Assembly: GCA_964526785.1 (NCBI GenBank)
Contig: CAZGMJ010000020.1
Location: forward strand, 1 to 64,000
Origin: CAZGMJ01 sp964526785
GTDB lineage: Bacteria; Planctomycetota; Phycisphaerae; Sedimentisphaerales; Anaerobacaceae
Length of the DNA: 64,000 nucleotides
Direction of reading: 5' to 3'
The notes under the pieces are model-generated. The model worked only from the letters and a program-made list of their open reading frames with translations. It was not told where the DNA came from and ran no database searches. The position numbers and the translations under genes were made by a program. Shown here in pieces: positions 8,516-17,731 of the stretch. Numbering within the stretch: the stretch's first letter is position 1; every line of letters begins with the position of its first letter.

Positions 8516-11173
8516 ATGATGCGACTTTGGAAATCACAGGTCATTCTGACTGTTACGCTTGCTCTGACAACATGCCTGGCCGCCTCTGATTACATTTGGA
8601 TTGAAGGCGAGAATCCCATCCGGCATAATACCAGGCGACACGGCTGGTACGACAGCGTCAAGAAGGACAATCTATCGAGCGGAGACTGGCTTAGCCATTT
8701 TGCCCCGGGCGCGCCTCCTACTGCCCATTATGTTCTCAATGTAGACCAGACCGGGGCCTATCACTTCTGGATTCGCGCCAACTCCGTCGCAAACCCAAAG
8801 CTAAGCTACAAGCTCGACAACGGTTCTTTTACTGAGATCGACCTCCACAAGGCCACAGAGAACATCAATATCGCAGCCGACGGTAAACCCGATATGCGAT
8901 TTATCTCCTGGATTAATGCCGGCAAGGTCAATTTGTCCGAAGGTCGCCATACGATCACGTTCAAATTTCACAGCCAGAACAACAACCACGGGGCCATCGA
9001 TTGCTTCGTCCTGTCCCGCTCACCCTTCATACCGCGCGGCGCGCTCAAACCGGGCCAGCGCACCAACAAGGCCAATCCGGGTTTCTTCGCCTGGGAGCCC
9101 GATATCGACTCGTTCACTGCAGACGCCCTGCTCGATTTGTCGTATCTCAACGAAGACATCGCAGGTCAAAACGGCCGAGTAGAAGCCCAGGATAACGGAT
9201 TCCTGCTCGCAAATGGAAAACCTGTCAAATTCTGGGCGGCTAATATCGGCGGGCTCATACACAGCCTCGACCACCAGTCCCAAATATACCTCGCCAAACA
9301 CCTGGCCAAACGGGGTGTAAACATGGTGCGCGTCCATGGGGGTATCTACAGTTCGACCGACCCGACCGTGAACATGAAGAAGCTCGACGACCTGCACCAC
9401 TTCGTCTATGCCCTCAAACAACAGGGCATCTACACGAAAATCAGCTTCTACTTTCCCGCATGGTTTCGTCTCGATCCCTGGCATAAACAGGGGGATAAAT
9501 GGCCCTTCATGCTTCTCTTCTTTGATCCCGACATGCAGCAGGTCTATTTCAACTGGGCGGACAAGCTCCTGCGAACGCCAAACCCCTATACGAAGACACC
9601 GCTCGGAAAGGATCCGGCAGTTGCAATCCTTGAAATCCAGAACGAGGACAGCCATTTCTTCTGGACGTTCGGTCAGAAGAACGCTCCGGCCGAGCGGTGG
9701 AATACGCTCAAATCGCAATACGCCGAATGGCTCATCAGCAAATACGGCTCACTCGACAAAGCCTTCGCCGCCTGGCGGACCAAGCCGATTTCTGAAGACG
9801 ACCTCGCGAACAAGCGGATTCAACTGTTCCCGGCCTGGCACATGACAGCGGACGCCGTCAAGAATGCGCCACGCAACCGCAAGAGGATTTCAGACCAGAT
9901 CCGCTTCCTTACGCACAACATGCGGCATTTCTACGAGCGTGCCATTGATCGCTTCGAAATGTACGGCTACACAGGTCTGGTCTCGTGCGGAAACTGGCGA
10001 ACCGCCGATCCGTCCGTCCTCGAACCGCTGGAGAAATACTGCTATACGGCAGGCCACGTAATTGACTATCACGGCTACTTCGATCATGGTCACGAAGGCC
10101 AGGCCTCCAATTACTCCGTCCGCCCCGGACATACATTCACCAGCGAATCCGCCCTCAAACTCAAGCACGCCAATCCGATACCACACATTGAAACCGACGG
10201 CCATCCGAATATCATTTCCGAGATCGGCTGGCCCACGCCCAATCTCTACCGCGCAGAATGGCCTTTCCTCGCCGCTGCTTACGGTTCGCTTAACAGCCTC
10301 GACGCAATCTGCAACTTCGCTGCCGGCAGTGCAGGGTGGGACAAGGGCCTTGCCAAATTCGCCATGAACACGCCGACCGTTCTGGGCAGTTTCTTCGCAA
10401 CCGCTTTGATTTATCGCAATCAGTACGTTGACGAGGGTCCCGTCGTGGTTCAGGAGAACCTTGAAGTGGAGAATCTGTTCAACCTTGAGGGCTCCAGCCT
10501 GTCCGTGCAGCCTGCAATGGACCAGTTCCGCGCCGATCAGATACCGTCAGGCCACACCGGCGCGATCGAGGATGCAATCGATCCTGCTACATTCTACACG
10601 GGCAGAGTCGTCCGCTCATTCACAGCCGAACCAGGCGATTCCCACATGCTCGATCTGGCCGAGTACATCGATCATGACGCACAAACGATTCAAAGCGTCA
10701 CCAGCCAGTTGCATATCGACTATGGTGCGGGAGTCGCCACGATGAACTGCCCGAAAGCGCAGGGATCAGCCGGCTTCCTGGGCAAACAAGGCCCGATCAG
10801 GCTCTCGAACGTTGAGATCAGGATGAAGAATGATTACGGCACAGTGATCGTGGTTTCTCTCGACGATAGACCAATCGCGGAATCCGACAGAATCCTCATC
10901 CAGTGCATGACGATCGACCAGCTCTACGGCTGGCGAACTTCCTCCCCCGACAACATGTCGGGAACGATTGAGAATATCGGCTCAGCTCCATGGTCGGTCC
11001 AGAAGATAGATGCATATGTGACATTGCGTCTTCAGGGTGGCTCGCCCAAAAAGGTTGTAGCCCTGGATGAGAACGGTTATGCAACCGAAAAGACAACAGA
11101 AATGCGGACGGACGGCCCAAAAGCCATCGTTCACATCAATGAGAGCAGCCCCTATACTGTCATTCTCCGTTAG
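8516..11173 (+). CDS. Exported glycoside-hydrolase-like protein (GH-A clan fold)
   Basis: The protein has 885 aa from the ATG at 8516. That start is preferred because AAAGGA precedes it and a signal peptide (residues 1 to about 26) begins there. A CBM-like beta-sandwich (about 30-170, beginning DYIWIEGE) precedes a TIM-barrel-like region (about 220-620). Glu377 in LEIQNEDS matches the Asn-Glu acid/base of clan GH-A, and Glu569 in IISEIGWP sits where the nucleophile is expected. The C-terminal 250 residues look like beta-sandwich accessory domains. It probably attacks a polysaccharide outside the cell, but the substrate cannot be read. The signal peptide contains TTCLAAS, and a lipoprotein reading is less likely. 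Confidence 0.8.
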   Translation: MMRLWKSQVILTVTLALTTCLAASDYIWIEGENPIRHNTRRHGWYDSVKKDNLSSGDWLSHFAPGAPPTAHYVLNVDQTGAYHFWIRANSVANPKLSYKLDNGSFTEIDLHKATENINIAADGKPDMRFISWINAGKVNLSEGRHTITFKFHSQNNNHGAIDCFVLSRSPFIPRGALKPGQRTNKANPGFFAWEPDIDSFTADALLDLSYLNEDIAGQNGRVEAQDNGFLLANGKPVKFWAANIGGLIHSLDHQSQIYLAKHLAKRGVNMVRVHGGIYSSTDPTVNMKKLDDLHHFVYALKQQGIYTKISFYFPAWFRLDPWHKQGDKWPFMLLFFDPDMQQVYFNWADKLLRTPNPYTKTPLGKDPAVAILEIQNEDSHFFWTFGQKNAPAERWNTLKSQYAEWLISKYGSLDKAFAAWRTKPISEDDLANKRIQLFPAWHMTADAVKNAPRNRKRISDQIRFLTHNMRHFYERAIDRFEMYGYTGLVSCGNWRTADPSVLEPLEKYCYTAGHVIDYHGYFDHGHEGQASNYSVRPGHTFTSESALKLKHANPIPHIETDGHPNIISEIGWPTPNLYRAEWPFLAAAYGSLNSLDAICNFAAGSAGWDKGLAKFAMNTPTVLGSFFATALIYRNQYVDEGPVVVQENLEVENLFNLEGSSLSVQPAMDQFRADQIPSGHTGAIEDAIDPATFYTGRVVRSFTAEPGDSHMLDLAEYIDHDAQTIQSVTSQLHIDYGAGVATMNCPKAQGSAGFLGKQGPIRLSNVEIRMKNDYGTVIVVSLDDRPIAESDRILIQCMTIDQLYGWRTSSPDNMSGTIENIGSAPWSVQKIDAYVTLRLQGGSPKKVVALDENGYATEKTTEMRTDGPKAIVHINESSPYTVILR

Positions 11174-11251
11174 CAAGGTATATGCTCATCCAGGAACGAG
11201 CCCCTGCCGTCTCGCGGTGGGACGAGAGCCCATCGATTGGTCGAGCGTCCG

Positions 11252-11289
11252 GGATATGCCGACAGACACCCCAATGGGGCGGCATGTCC
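11252..11289. repeat. Long imperfect hairpin before coaD
   Basis: GGATATGCCG (11252-11261) pairs with CGGCATGTCC (11280-11289), nine Watson-Crick pairs and one G-T. An inner CCCC/GGGG stem (11269-11279) closes on AAT. No T-run follows. It could end the glycosidase transcript with help from Rho, or form structure in the coaD leader. Confidence 0.35.
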
Positions 11290-11374
11290 AACCCGGAATC
11301 CCGTTGATAATTGCTCAGATGTGATTTACCATTGGGTTTTGGAGCACAATGATTCGCCGAAGCAGGATATTCAT

Positions 11375-11899
11375 ATGCAGAAGAAATTCGTCAGGGCTAT
11401 TTTCCCGGGCTCCTTCGACCCGATCACCAAAGGACACCTGGATGTTATCGAACGAGGCCGCAAGTTGTTCGACGAACTGATCGTGGCAGTCGGCAGAAGT
11501 CCTATCAAGAACCCGCTTTTCACGCCGGAAGAGCGTGTGGAGATGATCGCGGAACTGATCGCGGATATGTCCAACGTTGAGGTTGAGTGCTTCGATTGCC
11601 TGACGGTCGAATACGCCGCCAAGAAAGAGGCGGACGTCATTCTTCGCGGCCTGCGAAGCCTTACTGATGTGCATTATGAGTTCGAACTGGCCATGACGAA
11701 CCGCGCTGTGGCCGGCATTGAGACCGTTTTCGTCATGACCAGCGAAAGCTACGGGTTTACCAGTTCCACGCTGACCCGCCAGGTCGCCTCGCTTGGCGGA
11801 GACGTTTCCAACCTGATTCCGGACAGTGTGTACCAGCGTCTGCGCAAACGCCTTGAAACTGACAAACGTACTGGATCGGCCGAATCGCAACTGCGGTAG
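11375..11899 (+). CDS. coaD: Phosphopantetheine adenylyltransferase
   Basis: This enzyme transfers AMP from ATP to 4'-phosphopantetheine, the penultimate step of coenzyme A synthesis, in the cytoplasm. The 174-aa length is close to the usual 160. The N-terminal AIFPGSFDPITKGHLDVI contains the T/H-x-G-H nucleotidyltransferase motif. LRGLRSLTDVHYEFELAMTN and the C-terminal SSTLTRQVASLGGDVS are typical. The ATG at 11375 is chosen because the family begins there; an in-frame upstream extension lacks similarity. The ribosome site (AGGA) is modest. Confidence 0.95.
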   Translation: MQKKFVRAIFPGSFDPITKGHLDVIERGRKLFDELIVAVGRSPIKNPLFTPEERVEMIAELIADMSNVEVECFDCLTVEYAAKKEADVILRGLRSLTDVHYEFELAMTNRAVAGIETVFVMTSESYGFTSSTLTRQVASLGGDVSNLIPDSVYQRLRKRLETDKRTGSAESQLR

Positions 11900-12267
11900 G
11901 TAGACAATACGTGCAGCAAACAGAAGCGGGCTAAGGATGCGGCCCACCAGCGACGTAGACACCACAGACAGTCGGTCGGCCGTAAGATGGCGACTTCCGG
12001 TGCTTACTTTTTGCGGAACAAGCAGTTGCACAACGTCGTACTGAAAATGGTTTGGCAAGTACAGCAAATCTACCATAGAAAGTCTGCTCCTGGCCGATGA
12101 ACAGGAATCAGGACCAGTAAAAGATGCTTGCTGCCCTGTATGTGCCTTTGGTATATACTTGCAATAGTCGTGCGCGCGAACAGACGTTTGAGAATCGCGT
12201 CTTGATTGCGCAGCATTGAATCAATACTATTTTGGACGCACAAGAAGATTCGGGAACTGCCGACACC
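11900..12267. other. Intergenic region between coaD and mcsA
   Basis: About 370 bases without a credible gene. The right end holds a candidate promoter for mcsA (listed separately). I see no tRNA, no strong terminator and no repeat. Confidence 0.45.
12128..12157 (+). promoter_or_regulatory. Candidate promoter of mcsA-mcsB
   Basis: TTGCTG (12128-12133) is followed after 18 bases by TATATA (12152-12157), which is preceded by TGG, giving an extended -10. No CtsR-type direct heptad repeat was seen around it. It lies about 110 bases before the mcsA ATG. Confidence 0.3.
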
Positions 12268-12765
12268 ATGCAATGCCAGATATGCAATGAAAATGATGCG
12301 ACGATCCACCTAACCGAGATCTCGGACGGAACGCGCACGGAAATGCACATTTGCGAACGATGCGCCGCCGAGCAGGGGATTGCCGTCAAGAGTCAGATAC
12401 CCATCAACGAATTGCTAACCAGCCTTTTGGCGGTGCAACCGAGCGACGAAGAGTTGGCCGACCCTGCGGCGCAGGATCTGGTGTGCCCCGTATGCGGATT
12501 CTCCATGGAGCAGTTTCGCAAGGAAGGGGTCCTGGGCTGTCCGCAGGATTATGACGTGCTCGACAAAGTCCTGCTGCCGCTGATTGAAAAGGCACACAAC
12601 GGCCGAACCACTCATTGCGGCAAAGTCCCTCAGCACGCACCCGAGAACACCAAGGCGCAGATGGAACTGCTTGATCTGCGTCAGCAACTGGAAAAGGCGG
12701 TCCAGCAGGAGGATTACGAACTGGCCGCGACGTTGCGGGATCAGATCAATTCGATGGAGTCATAG
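12268..12765 (+). CDS. mcsA: McsA-like zinc protein with UVR domain, activator of McsB
   Basis: This 165-aa protein has zinc-finger pairs at Cys3/Cys6, Cys29/Cys32 and Cys73/Cys76, and a UVR motif near residues 135-163 (LEKAVQQEDYELAATLRDQI). In Firmicutes McsA activates the arginine kinase McsB, which marks proteins for ClpCP. The fourth CXXC pair of the family is degenerate here: Cys91 is followed by Pro-Gln-Asp94 instead of a second Cys. The ATG at 12268 is used because MQCQICNENDA is the normal beginning of the family; an upstream TTG in frame is less likely. mcsB begins 34 bases downstream, so the two are almost certainly an operon. Confidence 0.88.
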   Translation: MQCQICNENDATIHLTEISDGTRTEMHICERCAAEQGIAVKSQIPINELLTSLLAVQPSDEELADPAAQDLVCPVCGFSMEQFRKEGVLGCPQDYDVLDKVLLPLIEKAHNGRTTHCGKVPQHAPENTKAQMELLDLRQQLEKAVQQEDYELAATLRDQINSMES

Positions 12766-12799
12766 TCGATAACGAGCCGCATGCTCGCGAAGGTACAAC

Positions 12800-13927
12800 A
12801 TGAAACTGACCGACATTAGCAACGACATAAACGAATGGTTCAACGGATCCGGGCCGTTGTCTGACATAGTTGTCTCTTCGCGGATTCGGCTGGCTCGCAA
12901 TCTGGCCGGCTACAAGTTCCTGTGCCGTTGCACCGACGAAGAGAAAACGGAGATACTGACCAGGCTCAAGGATGTGCTGATGTCGCTGGATCTCGGCGAC
13001 AAGGTCTTCTATGTCAGCATCGAAGATGCCTCGTCCATCAATAAGAACTTCCTTGTGGAACGTCATTTGATCAGTCGGCATCATGCGTTGGGCAAAGGCC
13101 CTCGCGGCGTGGTTATTGCACAGCGTGAATTCTTCACGGCCATGCTGAATGAGGAAGACCACTTGCGCCTGCAGGTGCTTCAAGCCGGATGTCAACTCTC
13201 TCAGTGCGCACGGCAGATAAACGCCATAGACGATATGATCGAGCAGAAAATACCATATGCGTTTAGCCCGCGATACGGTTACCTGACAGCATGTCCGACA
13301 AACCTGGGCACCGGAATACGCGTCTCCGTCATGCTGCATCTGCCCGCCCTCAAGATGACCGGTCAGATCGAGAAGTTCTTCAACGCAGCGAAAGACATGA
13401 ATTTGGCCGTCCGGGGCCTCTTTGGCGAAGGAACCGAAGCTGCAAGCGATTTGTACCAGCTTTCCAATCAGGCCACGCTCGGCGTTTCGGAGCAGGAAAT
13501 CGTCGCTCTGTTCGAAGAGAAGATCGTGCCTGAAATACTGGAATATGAGAACGCCGCGCGGTCCGAGTTGCTGTCCAATCAAACGGATGTGCTCGACGAC
13601 AAAATATCGCGTGCGCTGGCCCTGCTCCAGAATGCACACCTGATCAGTTCGCACGAAGCGCTCTTCCTGCTCAGCCACTTGCGTTTGGGCTTCAATATGC
13701 ACAAGCATATGGGGGCAAGCACCCCCGCTATCAAACGTCTCTGCGAGCTCTGGGGAACTACTGAAGACGCCTCGACCATGTCGATCGCGACGATCAACAG
13801 GCTTTTCATGTTGACTCTGCCGGCGCATCTTCAACTTAACCACGGTCAGTCCCTCAATGCATCGCGTCGGGACGCGCTGCGAGCCCAGATCATTCGATCC
13901 GCTCTGGGGCGTGATCGCCGGCAATGA
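12800..13927 (+). CDS. mcsB: Protein-arginine kinase McsB
   Basis: This 375-aa protein belongs to the ATP:guanido phosphotransferase family. Recognisable blocks are VVSSRIRLARNLAGY (nucleotide binding), LTACPTNLGTGIRVSVMLHL (catalytic Cys loop) and RGLFGEGTEA, typical of McsB rather than creatine or arginine kinase. It phosphorylates arginine side chains on damaged proteins, which in Bacillus directs them to ClpCP. AAGG lies six bases before the ATG. It follows mcsA by 34 bases and precedes dnaK by about 290. Neither ctsR nor clpC is next to it, unlike the Firmicutes operon, so its protease partner must be encoded elsewhere. Confidence 0.93.
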   Translation: MKLTDISNDINEWFNGSGPLSDIVVSSRIRLARNLAGYKFLCRCTDEEKTEILTRLKDVLMSLDLGDKVFYVSIEDASSINKNFLVERHLISRHHALGKGPRGVVIAQREFFTAMLNEEDHLRLQVLQAGCQLSQCARQINAIDDMIEQKIPYAFSPRYGYLTACPTNLGTGIRVSVMLHLPALKMTGQIEKFFNAAKDMNLAVRGLFGEGTEAASDLYQLSNQATLGVSEQEIVALFEEKIVPEILEYENAARSELLSNQTDVLDDKISRALALLQNAHLISSHEALFLLSHLRLGFNMHKHMGASTPAIKRLCELWGTTEDASTMSIATINRLFMLTLPAHLQLNHGQSLNASRRDALRAQIIRSALGRDRRQ

Positions 13928-14056
13928 TTCCGGCAACCCAACGACTTTTCGCCACATCGCACGAACCGGAAACTGCCAAAATGGCACTTGCCATGCAGTT
14001 TCATGGCCACCCCACCTGCGCCTGCTGAAGCATAAAAGCCTGTAACAGCAACACTT

Positions 14057-14083
14057 AGCCGGACAAAGCCGTCTCTTCCGGCT
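14057..14083. repeat. Inverted repeat just upstream of the sigma-54-like site
   Basis: AGCCGGA (14057-14063) and TCCGGCT (14077-14083) form a 7-bp perfect repeat around 13 bases. It ends two bases before the sigma-54-like element. It may be an mcsB terminator, although no T-run follows, or an activator/repressor site for dnaK. Confidence 0.35.
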
Positions 14084-14084
14084 A

Positions 14085-14101
14085 TTGGCACGTCTTTTGC
14101 A
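14085..14101 (+). promoter_or_regulatory. Sigma-54 (RpoN)-type promoter upstream of dnaK
   Basis: TTGGCACG-N4-TTGCA matches the -24/-12 consensus TGGCAC-N5-TTGC(A/T) exactly. The GG is at 14087-14088 and the GC at 14099-14100, the required 12-base offset. It points toward dnaK, with a predicted start near 14112 and a leader of about 107 bases. A chance match is possible, but a full match in a heat-shock gene leader is striking. Confidence 0.45.
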
Positions 14102-14143
14102 CGTCTCATGTGGATAAAAGTATGGCCGTGTGATGAGGAGGGC

Positions 14144-14171
14144 TTTGAAAGCTGATTCAAGAAGGCCATAT
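14144..14171 (+). promoter_or_regulatory. Sigma-32-like heat-shock promoter of dnaK
   Basis: TTTGAAA (14144-14150) and GGCCATAT (14164-14171) are 13 bases apart. They resemble CTTGAAA-N(11-16)-CCCCATNT of sigma-32 promoters. It lies about 48 bases before the dnaK ATG. No CIRCE inverted repeat (TTAGCACTC-N9-GAGTGCTAA) is present in this leader. Confidence 0.4.
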
Positions 14172-14218
14172 GTTCGACAGTACTGAGATTGCCGGCTTAT
14201 AGCGAAAGGAAAACGACT

Positions 14219-16165
14219 ATGGCTAAAATTATTGGAATAGACTTGGGAACAACAAACTCGGTTGTAGCCGTAATGGAAGGTTCGGCGCCGAAGGTTCTGG
14301 TTAACTCATCAGGCTCTCGGCTGACCCCGTCCGTTGTGGGTTTCACCGATAAAGGCGAGAGACTCGTGGGCCAGATTGCCCGCCATCAACAGGTAACGAA
14401 TCCGGAGAACACCGTATTCTCCATCAAGCGTTTCATGGGCCGACGGCATAATGAGGTCTCCTCCGAAGAGAAGATCGTGCCGTATAAGATTACGGGTGCT
14501 TCGGACGAACTGGTAAAGGTTAATGTGCGAGGCAAGGAATATACACCGCCTGAAGTATCGGCGATGATTCTGCAGGACCTTAAGAAGACCGCCGAGGACT
14601 ATCTTGGTGAGACTGTCACAAAGGCGGTTATCACGGTGCCTGCATACTTCAATGATTCACAGCGTCAGGCCACGAAAGACGCAGGCAAGATCGCGGGACT
14701 CGAGGTCGAGCGTATTATCAACGAACCGACAGCGGCCGCCCTGGCTTACGGGCTTGAGAAGAAGAAAAATGAAAAGGTCGCGGTGTTCGACTTTGGCGGC
14801 GGTACGTTCGATATCTCTATCCTCGACATCGGGGACAATGTATTCGAAGTGCTCAGCACCAACGGCGATACGCACCTTGGTGGCGACGATCTGGACGCCG
14901 TGCTGATCAATCATCTTGCCGACGAGTTCAAGAAGACCGAAGGCATTGACCTCCGGCAGGACCCGATGGCCCATCAGCGGCTGAAGGAAGCCGCCGAGAA
15001 GGCCAAGTGCGAGTTGAGTACGCAGCTCGAATCGACGGTGAACCTGCCGTTCATCACAGCCGATGCATCGGGACCGAAACACCTGCAGATTACGATTACC
15101 CGCAGCAAGTTCGAAGCACTGGTCGAACCGGTCATCGAGAGACTGAAGCAGCCGTGTCGCAAGGCGCTCGAGGACGCGAAGATCGGCACCGGTGATGTAG
15201 CGGAAATCCTCCTGGTAGGCGGTTCGACCAGAATCCCGAAGGTCCAGGAGATTGCGAAGGATATCTTCGGCAAGGACCCGAACAAGAGCATCAACCCGGA
15301 CGAAGTCGTCGCACTCGGCGCAGCGATCCAGGGCGCGGTCCTTGCAGGTGATTCGGACGTGAAGGACATTCTGCTGCTGGATGTTACTCCGCTGTCGCTC
15401 GGCGTAGAAACGCTTGGCGGCGTCATGACCAAGCTGATCGAGCGGAACACGACGATCCCGACGAGCAAGAAGGAAGTATTCTCGACTGCTGCGGACAATC
15501 AGACGACCGTGGATATTCACGTGCTCCAGGGCGAACGCGAATTCGCCAGGGACAACCGAACGCTGGGCCGTTTCCAGTTGGCCGACATCCCGCCGGCACC
15601 GCGGGGAATGCCGCAGATCGAGGTTGCCTTCGACATCGACGCCAACGGCATCCTGAACGTCTCGGCCAAAGACCTGGGCACGGGCAAACAGCAGTCGATC
15701 GAGATCAAGTCCAGTTCTGGTTTGAGCGAAGATGAGATCGACAAGATGACCAAGGAAGCCGAGTCGCACGCCGAGGAAGACCGTAAGAAGAGAGAAGTGG
15801 TCGATTTGAAGAACCAGGCCGATCAACTGATCTATTCGACGGAAAAGACGCTTAAGGAACATGGCGATAAGGTCTCGGGCGATACGCGGAGCAAGATAGA
15901 AGGCGCGATCAGCAACCTTAAGGAAGCGACCAAGGGCGATGATCCGGACGCAATCAAGAAGGCGATCGACAATCTCGGTACGACCAGCCAGGAACTTGGT
16001 AAGGTGCTCTATGAAGAGGCCGCCAAGAAGCAGGCTGCGGCCGGCCAGGCCGGCGCTGCGGGTCCGACGCCGGGTGAAACCCCACCTCCGCCGCCGGAAG
16101 GCGAAACGAAACGCAAGGGTGGTGATGATGTGATCGACGCCGAATTCGAAGCGAAAGACAGCTAA
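14219..16165 (+). CDS. dnaK: Chaperone DnaK (Hsp70)
   Basis: This 648-aa cytoplasmic ATP-dependent chaperone has the complete Hsp70 architecture. The nucleotide-binding domain spans residues 1 to about 385 (IGIDLGTTNSVVAV, AVFDFGGGTFDISIL, LVGGSTRIPKVQ). The linker reads DVKDILLLDVTPLSLG, the substrate-binding domain follows to about 505, and the helical lid ends with DVIDAEFEAKDS. AAAGGA lies eight bases before the ATG at 14219; an in-frame TTG 30 bases upstream is less likely. grpE and dnaJ are not adjacent. Two candidate stress promoters precede it. Confidence 0.98.
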   Translation: MAKIIGIDLGTTNSVVAVMEGSAPKVLVNSSGSRLTPSVVGFTDKGERLVGQIARHQQVTNPENTVFSIKRFMGRRHNEVSSEEKIVPYKITGASDELVKVNVRGKEYTPPEVSAMILQDLKKTAEDYLGETVTKAVITVPAYFNDSQRQATKDAGKIAGLEVERIINEPTAAALAYGLEKKKNEKVAVFDFGGGTFDISILDIGDNVFEVLSTNGDTHLGGDDLDAVLINHLADEFKKTEGIDLRQDPMAHQRLKEAAEKAKCELSTQLESTVNLPFITADASGPKHLQITITRSKFEALVEPVIERLKQPCRKALEDAKIGTGDVAEILLVGGSTRIPKVQEIAKDIFGKDPNKSINPDEVVALGAAIQGAVLAGDSDVKDILLLDVTPLSLGVETLGGVMTKLIERNTTIPTSKKEVFSTAADNQTTVDIHVLQGEREFARDNRTLGRFQLADIPPAPRGMPQIEVAFDIDANGILNVSAKDLGTGKQQSIEIKSSSGLSEDEIDKMTKEAESHAEEDRKKREVVDLKNQADQLIYSTEKTLKEHGDKVSGDTRSKIEGAISNLKEATKGDDPDAIKKAIDNLGTTSQELGKVLYEEAAKKQAAAGQAGAAGPTPGETPPPPPEGETKRKGGDDVIDAEFEAKDS

Positions 16166-16356
16166 CCACAGCCCACATGGGCGCGTGATTACATATATAG
16201 ACTCTGCATCGCGATTGCAGAACGGAATGGGCCGATTTCAGGCGTGTGTTTTGGCAAGTCGTTTAGAGCCGAAGCACAGCCCGGATGCGGCCTTTTTCCT
16301 TGCGCCGAAATCGCGGCCGTCCTGTTCTGCGCCTGCGACTCGCACGCATGAGCATG

Positions 16357-17646
16357 TCATTGGTCGCACCTTACAAGTTCGAGGCGGATGCGCAGCGTCT
16401 TTGGCTTGCACAACGCACGAATCTCTGCGAGCAATTCATCCGCCTCGGCTGTGATCTCAACGGGCACGGGCGTGCCGTTACGAAGGCTCTTTCGCCAATG
16501 CTGATACAGCAGCCGCCTGCGCTGCTGGACGAGTTTAAGAACGGTCCCGCTGTCCCGCACAGTTGGAAATGCAGTATGTCTGAGCAGATCAATCCCGTTG
16601 CCAAGTTGGGACCCGGCGAATCGGCCGACTTTAACGTCTTCCGCGTATAAATCATAGTGCTCGCCCGTCAAGCCGGTTACCTGCAGCGTATGTCGATTCA
16701 GCCTCTCGCCAACCCGCTCGAGGGCGACAGATTCGCCGTCCCATCTCGGATCCATCGGCATCGGCAAACCCGTCCGCCATTCAAACAGGAGGCGGTTGCC
16801 CGTAAGTCGCACGTGGTCCACATGGCCGCCCGCCGCCGACTCGGATCGTCCATCGATGGAAACCAATCCGGCTTCCGCAGGCGCTCCCCACGCCAGCAAC
16901 AGCGTCTGGGCCATCAACCAGTGCCCCGTCGGATTCGGATGCACGCCGTCACCCGCAAGATGGAAACTCACCTTCTTTCTGCGGCGCTGAGCTATGTGTG
17001 CATTCAGCGCCTCATGGACGTCCACAACCAGACAGCTTTCGTCGCCAAGCGTCAAGAGCCAGTCGCTATACCGCCGGAGCACTTCGTCGTAACGGATGTA
17101 CGGGTATTTGTATCCCCAGAAACGGGCGTCCCGGTCGGACCCGCGGCCGCGATAGGGATCGAAAGGGGGAGGTGTCAGAAACGCGAGCCTCGCCTCGGTC
17201 CGCTCTGTCGTCCGGCGAATCAATCGTCGCACGCCCGCCTTGTATGCCAGAAAGAGCTTCTCGTCGAACGGATGATAGTTGCCGTCATTCATTCCGAAAC
17301 ACGCAACCAGCACATTGGGATTCAGCGGCACGATATCCCTGGCAAACCGCTCGTGTGCATCAGGCCGGGGCGGATCATGGTCGGGTTCACTCGTGCCCGA
17401 CAGAGTTTCGCTGCTGATGCCGCGATTGAACAGCGTGAAATGCTGATTGGGAAATCGAGTCAGCAGGAAAGCGTCAACATATTCAACGTACAGGCCGGCC
17501 TGGGTGATGCTGTCGCCAAAAAACACGACCCGGTCGCCGTCGGCAAGACTGAAACCGTCCGGAGACTTCTCAGCCACACAATTCGCAGCAATCCCCAATA
17601 TCAAGGTGATCGCTGCCACGCCCACAACCCTGGCCTTTAACCACAT
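16357..17646 (-). CDS. Exported SGNH/GDSL-family hydrolase
   Basis: This 429-aa protein has a signal peptide (about residues 1-25, cut near NCVAE). The SGNH core shows block I VVFFGDSITQAG, the Gly of block II in NRGISSETL, block III GMND and block V DGVHPNPTGH. These give the Ser, Gly, Asn and Asp/His residues of an esterase or lipase-like hydrolase. The last 170 residues are an extra domain with no clear match. Planctomycetes carry many such exported carbohydrate esterases, but the substrate is unknown. AAAGGA precedes the ATG. It may follow mnmE on the same strand with an 85-base gap. Confidence 0.87.
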   Translation of the reverse strand: MWLKARVVGVAAITLILGIAANCVAEKSPDGFSLADGDRVVFFGDSITQAGLYVEYVDAFLLTRFPNQHFTLFNRGISSETLSGTSEPDHDPPRPDAHERFARDIVPLNPNVLVACFGMNDGNYHPFDEKLFLAYKAGVRRLIRRTTERTEARLAFLTPPPFDPYRGRGSDRDARFWGYKYPYIRYDEVLRRYSDWLLTLGDESCLVVDVHEALNAHIAQRRRKKVSFHLAGDGVHPNPTGHWLMAQTLLLAWGAPAEAGLVSIDGRSESAAGGHVDHVRLTGNRLLFEWRTGLPMPMDPRWDGESVALERVGERLNRHTLQVTGLTGEHYDLYAEDVKVGRFAGSQLGNGIDLLRHTAFPTVRDSGTVLKLVQQRRRLLYQHWRKSLRNGTPVPVEITAEADELLAEIRALCKPKTLRIRLELVRCDQ

Positions 17647-17731
17647 TGTGTATCCTTTCTCATGACCGATAATGGTCTTTCATGTCCGCGTTCTATAACG
17701 CGCCCTGCACGACACCAAACGATCATGCCGA

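Noticed and set aside
13928..14218. CIRCE element for HrcA
   Set aside because: No TTAGCACTC / GAGTGCTAA pair, even loosely, in the dnaK leader.
14657..15862. Minus-strand open frame of 401 codons over dnaK
   Set aside because: Shadow of dnaK.
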